A DNA stretch of 64,000 bases from Candidatus Schneewindia gallinarum. GTDB lineage: Bacteria > Bacillota > Clostridia > Oscillospirales > Ruminococcaceae. The notes below the pieces were generated by a model. The model saw only the letters and a list, made by a program, of their open reading frames with translations, made no database searches and was not told the origin of the DNA. Both the position numbers and the translations under genes were made by a program. Positions 9,489 to 18,598 of the stretch are shown here, piece after piece. The stretch spans positions 25,290 through 89,289 of the forward strand of contig CAJFUF010000025.1 of the NCBI GenBank assembly GCA_904420175.1, given 5' to 3'. Position 1 is the first letter of the stretch. Each line of letters starts with the position of its first letter.

Positions 9489-10560
9489 ACGGAAAAGAAA
9501 GTACCGCCATCGCAAGATTATCCTTGCCGTCTGCATTGTGGCGGTTTGTATCGGCCTGCTGTTCGGCGCGTACCATCTTGTCATGAACGGCAAGTGGTTC
9601 GGCGGGGACGAGGGGCTCATCAGCAATACCGACCCCTTCGTGGGTGAGAAGTACATCAACATCCTCATTGTGGGCATCGACAACAGTGAGGAGCGCAACC
9701 AGATGCTGACGGACGTGATGATGATTGCCCATTACGACCTTGAAAATAACGAGGTGCGCATCCTTCAGATCCCCAGGGACACCTGGACGGATGCAAACTC
9801 CTTCCACAAAATGAATACCATCTACGGCCACACAGATGAGAAAAACCGGATCATCGGCCTTGCCAATGAGCTGGCGGACGACCTGCAGCTGCCGATTGAC
9901 TACTACGTCACCATCACCATGGACGGCTTCCGCCGCGCCATTGACGCCATCGGCGGCGTGGAGGTGGACGTGCCCTTCAGCTTCGAGTTCCCGAAGGCGG
10001 GCACCGGCTACTGGATTTACGAGGGACGCCAGACGCTGGACGGCGTCCATGCCGAGTGGTTTGTGCGCTACCGCAGCGGCTTTGTCACAGGCGACGTGGG
10101 CCGTATCCAGAACATGCAGCGTATTTTTGTGTCGGCGCTGGCGGATCAGCTGACCAAGCTGGACAGCGGCGATTTGATGAACCTTGTGACCTCTGTGTTC
10201 GGTGAATTCACCACCAACTTCACTTTAAACGACCTGCTCAGCCTTGCGTCGCGCGCCCACGGGCTTGATTTAAGCAAGGTGGAGATGTATATGATCCCCG
10301 GGGAGGGGTATGGCCCCAGCTACAGCTACTACACCGCCCATAAGGAGGAACTGGCCCTGCTGCTCAACGCCAAGTTCCGCACCTATACGGATCCTGTCCC
10401 GGCGGACGAGCTGCAAATTGTGGAGAAGGCGAACACCACCGCCTATCTTGACGACAACGGCAACACCATTGAGGATATCCTAAGCGGGGAGAAGCCGGGC
10501 AGCGGCAGCATCTCCTACAAGGAGGACGAGTCCTCATCCTCCTCCGGCAAAAATGATTAG
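9475..10560 (+). CDS. LytR-CpsA-Psr (LCP) family glycopolymer transferase
   Basis: 361 residues from GTG 9475, with GGGAGGAAG upstream. Short basic cytoplasmic N-terminus (KRKRKYRHRK), one membrane helix at about residues 14-34, then an extracellular LCP domain with the IPRDTW motif and a late GRIQNMQRIF motif. LCP proteins attach teichoic acids or capsular polymers from lipid carriers to peptidoglycan. The C-terminus is an acidic Ser-rich tail. Sits inside the nadD-yqeK-rsfS run. Confidence 0.93.
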   Translation: MKTSKRKRKYRHRKIILAVCIVAVCIGLLFGAYHLVMNGKWFGGDEGLISNTDPFVGEKYINILIVGIDNSEERNQMLTDVMMIAHYDLENNEVRILQIPRDTWTDANSFHKMNTIYGHTDEKNRIIGLANELADDLQLPIDYYVTITMDGFRRAIDAIGGVEVDVPFSFEFPKAGTGYWIYEGRQTLDGVHAEWFVRYRSGFVTGDVGRIQNMQRIFVSALADQLTKLDSGDLMNLVTSVFGEFTTNFTLNDLLSLASRAHGLDLSKVEMYMIPGEGYGPSYSYYTAHKEELALLLNAKFRTYTDPVPADELQIVEKANTTAYLDDNGNTIEDILSGEKPGSGSISYKEDESSSSSGKND

Positions 10561-10576
10561 GAAAGGAAAACCGTCT

Positions 10577-10945
10577 ATGAATCCGAAAGAGATTATGCTG
10601 ACAGCGGCGAAGGCGCTGGACGGCAAAAAGGCGCAGGATCTGCGTGTGCTTGCCATCGGCGACCTCTCCATTCTGGCCGACTACTTTGTGCTTGCCACCG
10701 GCACCAGCACCACCCAGGTGAAGGCGCTGGCGGACGAGGTGGACTATCAGCTCAGCCGGCAGGGGGTGGAGCCCGCCCGCAGGGAGGGCTACGGTTCTGC
10801 CGCATGGATCCTGCTTGACTACGGCAGTGTGGTCGTGCATGTTTTCCAGCCCGAATCGCGGGAATTTTACAATCTCGACAAGCTGTGGAGCGACGGCACG
10901 CCGGTGGACGTGGCCGGGCTGTTAAAAGGGGAGGAAGCAGAATGA
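10577..10945 (+). CDS. rsfS: Ribosomal silencing factor RsfS
   Basis: 122 residues from ATG 10577, preferred over ATG 10553 because AGGAAAGGA lies about eight bases upstream and it matches the usual RsfS N-terminus. RsfS binds ribosomal protein uL14 and blocks subunit joining. Family features: [32 protein letters not shown], and [14 protein letters not shown]. Stop overlaps the leuS start (ATGA). Confidence 0.95.
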   Translation: MNPKEIMLTAAKALDGKKAQDLRVLAIGDLSILADYFVLATGTSTTQVKALADEVDYQLSRQGVEPARREGYGSAAWILLDYGSVVVHVFQPESREFYNLDKLWSDGTPVDVAGLLKGEEAE

Positions 10946-13350
10946 AATACGATTTTAAGCCGGTAGAGGCGAAATGGCAGAAGCGCTGGGAGGAGGAGAA
11001 GGCCTTCGCTGCGAAGGACGACTACACCCTGCCCAAGTTCTATGCCCTGGTGGAGTTCCCGTACCCTTCGGGACAGGGGCTGCACGTGGGCCATCCGCGC
11101 AGCTACACCGCGCTGGACATTGTTGCGCGCAAAAAGCGCATGCAGGGCTACAACGTGCTGTATCCCATGGGCTGGGACGCCTTCGGCCTGCCCACGGAGA
11201 ACTATGCCATCAAGAACCACATTCATCCGGAAATTGTCACGCGGGACAATGTCGCCCGCTTTAAAAAGCAGCTGCAGGCCCTGGGCCTGTCCTTCGACTG
11301 GGACCGGGAAATCAACACCACCGATCCGGAGTACTACAAGTGGACGCAGTGGATCTTTTTGCAGCTGTTTAAGCACGGCCTCGCTTATAAAAAGGAGATG
11401 TCCGTCAACTTCTGCACCTCCTGCAAGGTCGTCCTTGCCAATGAGGAGGTCGTGGGCGGCGTGTGCGAGCGCTGCGGCGGCGAGGTGGTGCACAAGGTCA
11501 AAAGCCAGTGGGTGCTGAAGATTACCGAATATGCCCAGCGCCTGTTGGACGATTTGGACGACGTGGATTATATCGAGCGGGTAAAAACCAGCCAGAGGAA
11601 CTGGATCGGCCGTTCCACCGGCGCCGAGGTGGTCTTCAAAACCTCTGCCGGGGACGACCTGACTGTGTATACCACACGGCCGGATACCCTGTTCGGCGCC
11701 ACCTATATGGTTATCTCGCCGGAGCACCCGTATCTCGACAAATGGAAGGACAAGCTGGCAAATTATGATGAGGCGGTCCGCTACCGTGAGCAGGCGGCCA
11801 GAAAGTCCGACTTCGAGCGGACGGAGCTTGTCAAGGAAAAGACCGGCGTGCGGCTGGACGGCGTGACGGCCGTGAACCCCGTAAACGGGAAGGAAATCCC
11901 CATTTTTATCTCCGACTATGTGCTGATGACCTACGGCACCGGCGCCATCATGGCGGTGCCCGCCCATGACGAGCGGGACTTCGACTTTGCCAAGGCATTC
12001 GGCCTGCCCATTATTGAGGTGGTGGCAGGCGGCGACGTCACGAAGGAGGCGTTTACCGACTGCGCTACCGGCACCATGGTGAACTCCGGCTTCCTTAACG
12101 GCCTGTCCGTGGAGGAGGCGAAAAAGAAAATTACCGAGTGGCTTACCGAGAAGGGCATCGGCCACAGCAAGGTAAACTACAAGCTGCGTGACTGGGTGTT
12201 CTCCCGCCAGCGCTACTGGGGCGAACCCATCCCCATTGTCTACTGCGACAAGTGCGGCTATGTCCCCATCCCGGAAAGCGAACTGCCCCTGAGGCTGCCG
12301 GAGGTGGACTCCTACGAGCCCACCGAGACGGGCGAGTCCCCCCTTGCCGCCATGGACGAGTGGGTGAACACCACCTGCCCGCACTGCGGCGGCCCCGCCA
12401 AGCGGGAGACGGACACCATGCCCCAGTGGGCCGGTTCCTCCTGGTACTTCCTGCGCTACTGCGATCCGCATAATAAAGAGCAGCTGGCCTCCAAGGAGGC
12501 GCTGGAGTACTGGATGCCGGTGGACTGGTACAACGGGGGGATGGAGCATACAACCCTGCACCTGCTGTACAGCCGTTTCTGGCATAAATTCCTGTACGAC
12601 ATCGGCGTGGTCCCCACGAAGGAGCCGTACCGGAAGCGCACCAGCCACGGCATGATCCTCGGTGAAAACGGGGAGAAGATGTCCAAGTCCCGCGGCAACG
12701 TGGTCAATCCGGACGACATCATCGCCGAGTACGGCGCAGACACCATGCGCCTGTATGAGATGTTCTTAGGGGACTTCGAGAAGGCCGCCCCGTGGAGCAG
12801 CGCCAGCATCAAAGGCTGCCGCCGCTTCCTCGACAAGTGCTGGAGCCTGCTGGACAAGCCCATGCAGGGCGAAGGATACCATCCCCAGCTGGAAAGCGCC
12901 TTCCACAAGGCGGTGAAAAAGGTGGGCGAGGATATTGAGGTGCTGAAGTGCAACACCGCCATCGCCACCCTGATGAGCCTTGTCAACGACCTGTCCGGCT
13001 GTGAAAGCGTCACGAAGGACGAGATGAGCACGCTGATTCGCCTGCTGTCCCCCTTTGCCCCGCACATTGCGGAGGAGATGTGGGAGAAGATAGGCGGCGA
13101 GGGCCTGTGCTGCAAGCAGGCATGGCCCACCTATGACGAGGCGAAGTGCGTGGACGACGCGGTGGAAATTGCCGTAACGGTGGGCGGAAAGGTACGCGGC
13201 CGGCTGCAGGTCACCGCGGACATGACGGAGGACGACGTGGTCGCCCTGGCCTTAAAGGACGCGCGCATCAGCGAGGCGGTGGGCAGCGGCACGGTCGTGA
13301 AAAAAATCTACGTGCCCATGAAGATTCTCAATTTGGTCATAAAACCGTAA
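10942..13350 (+). CDS. leuS: Leucyl-tRNA synthetase
   Basis: 802 residues. Class I synthetase: the HIGH-type motif is HVGH in [16 protein letters not shown] near residue 50; KMSKS is present in [10 protein letters not shown] near residue 577. The CP1 editing domain is present, with [12 protein letters not shown] and [15 protein letters not shown]. Zinc-type cysteine pairs occur near residues 160 and 435. Start at ATG 10942 gives the canonical [14 protein letters not shown] opening. No T-box leader is possible because the gene is internal to an operon. Confidence 0.97.
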   Translation: MKYDFKPVEAKWQKRWEEEKAFAAKDDYTLPKFYALVEFPYPSGQGLHVGHPRSYTALDIVARKKRMQGYNVLYPMGWDAFGLPTENYAIKNHIHPEIVTRDNVARFKKQLQALGLSFDWDREINTTDPEYYKWTQWIFLQLFKHGLAYKKEMSVNFCTSCKVVLANEEVVGGVCERCGGEVVHKVKSQWVLKITEYAQRLLDDLDDVDYIERVKTSQRNWIGRSTGAEVVFKTSAGDDLTVYTTRPDTLFGATYMVISPEHPYLDKWKDKLANYDEAVRYREQAARKSDFERTELVKEKTGVRLDGVTAVNPVNGKEIPIFISDYVLMTYGTGAIMAVPAHDERDFDFAKAFGLPIIEVVAGGDVTKEAFTDCATGTMVNSGFLNGLSVEEAKKKITEWLTEKGIGHSKVNYKLRDWVFSRQRYWGEPIPIVYCDKCGYVPIPESELPLRLPEVDSYEPTETGESPLAAMDEWVNTTCPHCGGPAKRETDTMPQWAGSSWYFLRYCDPHNKEQLASKEALEYWMPVDWYNGGMEHTTLHLLYSRFWHKFLYDIGVVPTKEPYRKRTSHGMILGENGEKMSKSRGNVVNPDDIIAEYGADTMRLYEMFLGDFEKAAPWSSASIKGCRRFLDKCWSLLDKPMQGEGYHPQLESAFHKAVKKVGEDIEVLKCNTAIATLMSLVNDLSGCESVTKDEMSTLIRLLSPFAPHIAEEMWEKIGGEGLCCKQAWPTYDEAKCVDDAVEIAVTVGGKVRGRLQVTADMTEDDVVALALKDARISEAVGSGTVVKKIYVPMKILNLVIKP

Positions 13351-13372
13351 CAATAAATTCCTCACCTTCTTA

Positions 13373-13401
13373 TTGACAGCGGTAGGGAAACAAGTTATAA
13401 T
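13373..13401 (+). promoter_or_regulatory. Sigma-A promoter of rpsU
   Basis: TTGACA at 13373-13378, 17-base spacer, TATAAT at 13396-13401: exact consensus at both hexamers and in spacing. Transcript would start near 13408, about 43 bases before rpsU. Confidence 0.9.
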
Positions 13402-13450
13402 AGTTAGGTAGAACAAAAACCCCTGCCATAGGGCAAAGGGAGGGAAACGA

Positions 13451-13627
13451 ATGGCTGAGATTCATGTAAAAGAGAACGAATCGCTGGAGAATGCACTGCG
13501 GCGTTTCAAGCGCTCCTGCGCCAAATCCGGCGTCATTGCTGAGGTTCGTAGAAGAGAGCATTACGAGAAGCCGTCTGTAAAGCGCAAGAAAAAGTCTGAG
13601 GCTGCGCGTAAGCGGAAGTACAGATAA
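13451..13627 (+). CDS. rpsU: Ribosomal protein bS21
   Basis: 58 residues. Starts [20 protein letters not shown] and ends with a very basic tail ([15 protein letters not shown]), exactly the bS21 pattern and length. It is a small-subunit protein important for initiation. AGGGAGGG precedes the ATG by about seven bases. It has its own strong promoter and is followed by a hairpin at 13646-13670. Confidence 0.97.
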   Translation: MAEIHVKENESLENALRRFKRSCAKSGVIAEVRRREHYEKPSVKRKKKSEAARKRKYR

Positions 13628-13645
13628 CAAACCGAACAATGTTGA

Positions 13646-13670
13646 AAGGCGGGCAGATTCTGCCCGCCTT
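13646..13670 (+). terminator. Hairpin after rpsU, possible leaky terminator
   Basis: Perfect 11-bp stem AAGGCGGGCAG/CTGCCCGCCTT with a 3-base loop, followed by CCGTATATTTT rather than a clean T run. Could attenuate rpsU transcription into yqeG. Confidence 0.6.
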
Positions 13671-13704
13671 CCGTATATTTTGGGGCAGAAAGGGCTGACG
13701 AACC

Positions 13705-14202
13705 ATGAAAAAACTGACGCCGACCTTTCAGTTTGACAATGTGCTGCAGCTTACGCCGGACTGGCTTGCCGGGCACGGCGTCCGGGGGCTGATTGTGGAT
13801 ATGGACAACACCATCGCCCTGCACAACGAAAACATGGTGCTGCCCGGCCTGGAGTGCTGGCTTGCATCCCTGTCGGCAGCGGGCATTTCCGTCACCGTCC
13901 TGTCCAACAATGACGAGGGTCGGGTAAAACCGCTGGCAGACAGGCTGCACATCGGCTACGTCCACTCGGCGGGCAAGCCCCGCCGCAGGGGCTACTTCGC
14001 GGCCATGCAGCGCATGGGCACCCGGCCGGAAAACACATTGATGGCGGGGGACCAGCTGTTTACCGACATCTGGGGCGCGGCCCGCGCGGGCCTGCGTACG
14101 GTGCTGGTAAAGCCCATTGCGGAGAAGGAGAACGCGTTTATCAAGCTGAAACGTCTGCTGGAGCGCCCCTTCTTACGCGGCGGAAAGGGGGAGACGCAAT
14201 GA
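13705..14202 (+). CDS. yqeG: YqeG family HAD IIIA-type phosphatase
   Basis: 165 residues. HAD motif I is DMDNT (nucleophile Asp near residue 32), motif II SNN near residue 73, and motif III/IV GKP followed by AGDQLFTDIWGA. YqeG is a widely conserved Firmicutes HAD protein of poorly defined substrate, related to phosphatidylglycerophosphatases such as GEP4. Overlaps the next gene by ATGA. Confidence 0.92.
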   Translation: MKKLTPTFQFDNVLQLTPDWLAGHGVRGLIVDMDNTIALHNENMVLPGLECWLASLSAAGISVTVLSNNDEGRVKPLADRLHIGYVHSAGKPRRRGYFAAMQRMGTRPENTLMAGDQLFTDIWGAARAGLRTVLVKPIAEKENAFIKLKRLLERPFLRGGKGETQ

Positions 14203-15065
14203 TCCTGTTTGGCCCTTCGGGCAATTCCGACAGCTTCCGTGAGCGGGGCTACAAGTCGTTTCAGGACGTTCCCCGGTATGTGAAGGAGATGGGCCTCGAC
14301 TGCTACGAGTATCAGTGCGGCCGGGGCGTAAAAATCAGTCGCGAGTCGGCGCAGCAGCTGGGGGAACTGTGCCGCAAGGCGGGGGTGGTGCTGTCCCTGC
14401 ACGCGCCGTACTACATCTCCCTGTCCGGCTTGAACGAGCAGACGCGCCTGAAAAGCGTCGACTATATTCTGCAAAGCGCGGCGGCCGCCTCCGCCATGGG
14501 GGCGCAGCGGGTGGTGGTGCACTCCGGCAGCTGTGGCAAGCAAAGCAGGCAGGCAGCGCTGGAACTGGCGAAAGACACGCTGTTTCGCGCAAGGAAGGCC
14601 CTCGTGGCGGAGGGGTACGCCCACATCCTTCTGTGCCCGGAAACCATGGGAAAAATCAACCAGCTGGGCACCCTGACGGAGACGCTGGAGCTGTGCCTTG
14701 TGGACGACAGCTTCATCCCCTGCGTGGACTTCGGCCACTTAAACGCCCGCACGCTGGGCGGCTTTCGCTTGAAGGCGGACTTTCTAAACGCCTTTGACGA
14801 GATGGAGCGGACCCTCGGCCGGGAGCGGATGCAGTCCTTCCACTGCCACTTCTCCCGAATTGAGTATAGCGCAGGCGGGGAGAAGCAGCATCTGATTTTT
14901 GCGGACGAGCGTTTCGGCCCGGACTACCGCCCATTTCTTGAGGCGGTGGCCGAGCGGGGCCTGACCCCGCAGGTGCAGTGTGAGTCGGCGGGAACACAGG
15001 CGGAGGACGCGCGCACCATGAAAATATACTACCGCAGCCTGATAAAGGAGGAACGGGAACAATGA
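14199..15065 (+). CDS. Endonuclease IV-like TIM-barrel protein
   Basis: 288 residues, close to endonuclease IV length. Metal-ligand pattern of the AP endonuclease IV/xylose isomerase-like barrel is visible: His in SLHAPYY, His in VVHSG, Glu in CPETMGK, Asp and His in VDFGHLNA, His in FHCHFS. Endonuclease IV cuts at abasic sites using three zinc ions. Sequence is divergent from E. coli Nfo, so another substrate is possible. Translationally coupled to yqeG and aroQ (both ATGA). Confidence 0.8.
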   Translation: MILFGPSGNSDSFRERGYKSFQDVPRYVKEMGLDCYEYQCGRGVKISRESAQQLGELCRKAGVVLSLHAPYYISLSGLNEQTRLKSVDYILQSAAAASAMGAQRVVVHSGSCGKQSRQAALELAKDTLFRARKALVAEGYAHILLCPETMGKINQLGTLTETLELCLVDDSFIPCVDFGHLNARTLGGFRLKADFLNAFDEMERTLGRERMQSFHCHFSRIEYSAGGEKQHLIFADERFGPDYRPFLEAVAERGLTPQVQCESAGTQAEDARTMKIYYRSLIKEEREQ

Positions 15066-15493
15066 AAAAAATTATGGTCCTAAACGGCGTCAACCTGAAC
15101 CTGCTTGGCACAAGGGAGCCGCAGGTATACGGCACCACCACCTTAAAGGATATTGAGGGGCAGGTGTCCGCCTTCTGCGACAGCAAGGGCGCGCAGTGCG
15201 CCTGCTTCCAGTCCAACCACGAGGGGGAGCTGGTGGAGCTCATCCACCGTGCCGCAGCGGAGGGGTACGACGGCGTGGTGCTGAACGCCGGTGCATATTC
15301 CCACTACAGCATCGCCCTGCGCGATGCCATCGCCTCCGTGCCGGTTCCGGTCATTGAGGTGCATATCAGCAACATCTATGCGAGAGAGGAATTCCGCCAC
15401 CACTCGGTTCTCAGCGAGGTATGCCGCGGCGTGCTGTGCGGCTTTGGGCCGCAGGGCTATGTGCTGGCAGCCCGCGCGCTGCTGGGGTGCTAG
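15062..15493 (+). CDS. aroQ: 3-dehydroquinate dehydratase, type II
   Basis: 143 residues, normal for the dodecameric type II enzyme. Converts 3-dehydroquinate to 3-dehydroshikimate. Motifs: NGVNLNLLGTREP, the Tyr of PQVYG, NAGAYSHYSIALRDA, and EVHISNIYAREEFRHHS. It is separated from the other shikimate genes (36.1-41.7 kb), and pepP-type peptidase then efp follow, a common Firmicutes order. Confidence 0.96.
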   Translation: MKKIMVLNGVNLNLLGTREPQVYGTTTLKDIEGQVSAFCDSKGAQCACFQSNHEGELVELIHRAAAEGYDGVVLNAGAYSHYSIALRDAIASVPVPVIEVHISNIYAREEFRHHSVLSEVCRGVLCGFGPQGYVLAARALLGC

Positions 15494-15496
15494 GCC

Positions 15497-16564
15497 ATGG
15501 ACAGACTGAAACGCCTCTGTGAAGCACTGGAGGAAGGGCAGGGCATGCTGATTACCTCCGCAGAAAACCGGTTTTATCTGACGGGGCTCCGCTCCTCCGC
15601 CGGCACGCTGGCCGTCACAAGGGAGGAGAGCGTGCTGTTCATCGACTTCCGCTACTTTGAGATGGCCCGCCGTGTGGAGCAGGCGCACGGCTTCCGGACG
15701 GTGCTGCTGAAGAAGGAGGACCGCCAGCTGCGGGAATTTTTCTCATCCCACGGGGTGCACACCCTGTATGCGGAGCCGGGCTCTTTAAGTGTCAGCCGGT
15801 TTGAAACATACCGCGCGGCCCTGCCGGAGCTGCACCTGACGAGGGACAGCCGGATGGAACATGCAGTACTGAAACTGCGGGAGTGCAAGGACGAGACGGA
15901 GCAAAACCTGATTGCACAGGCGCAGCGCATCACGGACGCGGCCTTTTCCTCCATTCTCGACTTTATCCGCCCCGGCGTGACGGAAAAACAGATTGCAGCG
16001 GAACTGGAATACCGGATGAAGCAGGAGGGGGCGGACGGCTTCGCCTTTGACACCATCGCCCTGTCCGGCCCCAACACCGCGCTGCCCCACGGCCAGCCTT
16101 CCGATCGGCCGGTGCAGCCGGGGGAGTTTGTGCTGATGGACTTCGGCGCATCGGTGGGCGGTTACCAAAGCGATATGACCCGCACGGTGGCAGTGGGTTC
16201 GGCAGACCCGCTGATGAAAGAGGTGTACGCCACCGTGCTGCGTGCGCAGCGCGCCGCGCTTGCCATGTTGCGGCCCGGCGTGCAGTGCTGCATGGCGGAC
16301 AAGACGGCCCGGGACATGATCGAGGCGGGCTTCCCGGACACCTTCGGGCACAGCCTGGGCCACAGCCTCGGCGTGGAGATCCACGAAGGCCCCACCCTGT
16401 CACCCACCTGCGAGCGGACGCTGAAGCCGGGCATGATTGTCACGGTGGAGCCCGGCATTTATCTGACGGGACGCTTTGGCGTGCGCATTGAGGATTTTGT
16501 GCAGATTACCGTGGACGGCATCCGCAACTTCACCCGCAGCGAAAAGGAGCTGCTGGTGCTGTAG
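15497..16564 (+). CDS. Xaa-Pro aminopeptidase/dipeptidase (M24B)
   Basis: 355 residues. Creatinase-like N-terminal domain to about residue 120, then an M24 pita-bread domain with the five metal ligands: Asp in LMDFGAS, Asp in SDMTRT, His in FGHSLGHSLGVEIHE, Glu in VEPGIYL and Glu in RIEDFV. Cleaves peptide bonds next to proline. Starts at ATG 15497 four bases after aroQ, upstream of efp as in many Firmicutes. Confidence 0.93.
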   Translation: MDRLKRLCEALEEGQGMLITSAENRFYLTGLRSSAGTLAVTREESVLFIDFRYFEMARRVEQAHGFRTVLLKKEDRQLREFFSSHGVHTLYAEPGSLSVSRFETYRAALPELHLTRDSRMEHAVLKLRECKDETEQNLIAQAQRITDAAFSSILDFIRPGVTEKQIAAELEYRMKQEGADGFAFDTIALSGPNTALPHGQPSDRPVQPGEFVLMDFGASVGGYQSDMTRTVAVGSADPLMKEVYATVLRAQRAALAMLRPGVQCCMADKTARDMIEAGFPDTFGHSLGHSLGVEIHEGPTLSPTCERTLKPGMIVTVEPGIYLTGRFGVRIEDFVQITVDGIRNFTRSEKELLVL

Positions 16565-16580
16565 GAAAACGAAAAAAAGC

Positions 16581-16609
16581 TTGCAATACAGCGGTTTTTC
16601 CGATAGAAT
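16581..16609 (+). promoter_or_regulatory. Sigma-A promoter of efp
   Basis: TTGCAA at 16581-16586, 17-base spacer, TAGAAT at 16604-16609, in the 84-base gap between the peptidase and efp. Confidence 0.7.
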
Positions 16610-16648
16610 AAGAAGCAGCGAGTATAAATAGATGGAGGTAATTATTTT

Positions 16649-17206
16649 ATGGTAACAGCCGGCGATTTCAGAAACGGCCTCACCTTTGACGACGAGGGCA
16701 ACGTCTTTCAGATTATTGAGTTCCAGCATGTAAAGCCCGGCAAGGGCGCGGCCTTCGTCCGCACCAAAATCCGCAACGTCATCACCGGTGCGGTCACAGA
16801 GCGCACCTTTAACCCCAGCGACAAGTTCCCCACCGCGTTTATCGAGCGCAAGGATATGCAGTACCTGTATAACGACGGGGATCTGTACTACTTCATGGAC
16901 AACGAAAGCTACGAGCAGATCGCCATCAACAAGGATAAGCTCAGCGACAGCTTCCGCTTCGTCAAGGAGAACATGGATGTAAAAATCCTCTCCTACAAGG
17001 GCAACGTCTTTGGTATGGAGCCGCCGAACTTCGTCAAACTGGAGGTTACCGCCACGGAGCCCGGCGTCAGGGGCGACACCGCCACCAACGTGACGAAGCC
17101 TGCAACCCTTGAGACGGGCGCGGAAATCAAGGTGCCGCTGTTTGTCAACGAGGGCGACATCATTCAGATCGATACCCGCACGGGCGAGTATATGGGCCGT
17201 GAATAA
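16649..17206 (+). CDS. efp: Elongation factor P
   Basis: 185 residues, three beta-barrel domains as in EF-P. Relieves ribosome stalling at polyproline. Domain I holds the loop [14 protein letters not shown], with the modifiable Lys in PGKG. C-terminal signature ends [22 protein letters not shown]. Ribosome-binding site ATGGAGG precedes ATG 16649. A separate promoter lies upstream. Confidence 0.97.
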   Translation: MVTAGDFRNGLTFDDEGNVFQIIEFQHVKPGKGAAFVRTKIRNVITGAVTERTFNPSDKFPTAFIERKDMQYLYNDGDLYYFMDNESYEQIAINKDKLSDSFRFVKENMDVKILSYKGNVFGMEPPNFVKLEVTATEPGVRGDTATNVTKPATLETGAEIKVPLFVNEGDIIQIDTRTGEYMGRE

Positions 17207-17247
17207 GGGATATACTGTTTAACAATATGGAAAAGGAGGCGCGGAAC

Positions 17248-17640
17248 ATGGTTGAAAAGGTAGCATATATCAAGGGTCTGGCCGACGGCCTTGGCGTGGA
17301 CGATTCCACGAAGGAGGGGAAGCTGATCCGGCTGATGCTGGATTTGATGAACGACATGGCCGAAACGATTGAGGCCCTGGAGGATGAAAACGCCGAGATT
17401 CTGGACGGCTTCGACGCACTGGACGAGGATCTGGCCGCCCTGGAGGAGGACTTCTACGACGACGAGTGCGGCTGTGACTGTGACGAGTGTGCCGACGGCG
17501 AGTTTTATGAAATTACCTGCCCCAAGTGCGGCGAGCATATCTACCTCGACGAGGACATGGTGGAGGAGGGCTCCATGGAGTGCCCCGCCTGCGGCGAAAA
17601 TCTGGAATTTGACTTAAGCGACGAGGAGATGGACGACTAA
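17248..17640 (+). CDS. CD1247-type zinc-ribbon protein
   Basis: 130 residues from ATG 17248, which has AAAGGAGGC just upstream; an in-frame ATG at 17227 lies before that site. The N-terminal half is helical (VEKVAYIKGLADGLG then MNDMAETIEALEDE) and matches the CD1247 N-terminal domain family of Clostridia. The middle is highly acidic with a CGCDCDEC cluster; the C-terminus is a zinc ribbon with CPKC and CPAC pairs. Function unknown; likely a nucleic-acid or protein-binding factor. Co-transcribed with efp. Confidence 0.8.
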   Translation: MVEKVAYIKGLADGLGVDDSTKEGKLIRLMLDLMNDMAETIEALEDENAEILDGFDALDEDLAALEEDFYDDECGCDCDECADGEFYEITCPKCGEHIYLDEDMVEEGSMECPACGENLEFDLSDEEMDD

Positions 17641-17662
17641 CAGCCTGTCCATCCAAATTTAA

Positions 17663-17697
17663 AACAGGATGATGCAGTTTGCATCATCCTGTTTTTT
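17663..17697 (+). terminator. Rho-independent terminator of the efp operon
   Basis: 13-bp perfect stem AACAGGATGATGC/GCATCATCCTGTT with a 5-base loop followed by a run of seven Ts. Confidence 0.93.
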
Positions 17698-17722
17698 TGT
17701 TTATTTTGACGAAATAAAAATA

Positions 17723-17751
17723 TTGACAAGCGATATTTTAGATAATATACT
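17723..17751 (+). promoter_or_regulatory. Sigma-A promoter of the nucleoside operon
   Basis: TTGACA at 17723-17728, 17-base spacer, TATACT at 17746-17751. The -35 is flanked by the inverted repeat AAATAT (17718-17723) and ATATTT (17733-17738), and the palindrome GTTATAAC sits at 17753-17760, near the expected start site. Either could be the operator for the GntR-type regulator encoded at the operon's end. Confidence 0.82.
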
Positions 17752-17788
17752 GGTTATAACATAAGTGAAGAAAAAGGAGGTCATCTGT

Positions 17789-18595
17789 TTGGCATTTTAT
17801 CAAAGTAAGCCCGACGTGGACGCCGGCGGCCGCATGCGGCATATCGGCCTGCGCCCGGGGGACGTGGCGCCTGTGGTGCTTCTGCCCGGCGACCCGGGCC
17901 GCTGCAAACTGATGCAGGGGCTGTTCGCATCCTCCCGGTATGTGGGTCAGCGCGGGGCTTTTGCAACCTATACGGGCAAGACGCCGGGCGGGACGGACAT
18001 CTCGGTCATGTCCTCCGGCATGGGGTGCATGAACGTGTCCCTCGCATTGGAGGAGTTGTCCCACCTCGGGGTGACGACGGTCATCCGGGTGGGGACGGGC
18101 GGCGCCGTCCAGTGCCCGTTCACTCCGGGTACGCTTGTCATCGCCACGGGCTGTGTCCGGGGTGAGGGCGCATCGTACGAATACGTGCCGCCGGAGTTTC
18201 CCGCCGTGGCGGACTACCGGGTGGTAAACGCCCTGAAAAAGGCCTGCGCAGAGCAGGGAGAGCAGCCGGTGGTGGGCCTGTACCGCTCCCACGACAGCTT
18301 TTATATGGAGTCGCCCGGCGCGCATCCCGGCCTGACGGAGCGCATTCAAATCTGGAAGGACACGAACGTGCAGCTGATTGAGAATGAAAGCGGGACCCTG
18401 TTCACTTTGGGGCACCTGCTGGGAATCAAAACCTGTTCCATCTGCATCGGCATGGGCAGCCTGTTTGACGAGAACCGGGAGGAGGCCCTTGCCGCCGCTG
18501 CGCGCAGGGACCCCAACTGGCTGCAAAAACGGGTGGAGGCCGCCACAAGGGCCGCTATGCGCGCTGCGGATTTGCTGGAAGGAAAGGGGGAGTAG
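17789..18595 (+). CDS. Nucleoside phosphorylase (PNP_UDP_1 family), catalytic-type copy
   Basis: 268 residues from TTG 17789, eight bases after AAGGAGG; an upstream in-frame GTG at 17765 lies ahead of this site. Splits nucleosides with phosphate to base and pentose-1-phosphate. Phosphate-binding elements are intact: GDPGR at residues 34-38 and IRVGTGG with Arg100 and Thr103. The ribose/base region has YRSHDSFY and LIENES. Closest in style to uridine phosphorylase, but base preference cannot be read from sequence. First gene of an operon with a paralogue, a deaminase and a regulator. Confidence 0.88.
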   Translation: MAFYQSKPDVDAGGRMRHIGLRPGDVAPVVLLPGDPGRCKLMQGLFASSRYVGQRGAFATYTGKTPGGTDISVMSSGMGCMNVSLALEELSHLGVTTVIRVGTGGAVQCPFTPGTLVIATGCVRGEGASYEYVPPEFPAVADYRVVNALKKACAEQGEQPVVGLYRSHDSFYMESPGAHPGLTERIQIWKDTNVQLIENESGTLFTLGHLLGIKTCSICIGMGSLFDENREEALAAAARRDPNWLQKRVEAATRAAMRAADLLEGKGE

Positions 18596-18598
18596 GCC

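Noticed and set aside
10867..12648. 593-codon open frame on the - strand opposite leuS
   Set aside because: Shadow of a GC-rich gene; the + strand frame is unmistakably LeuS with all motifs, and the antisense product has no recognisable domain.
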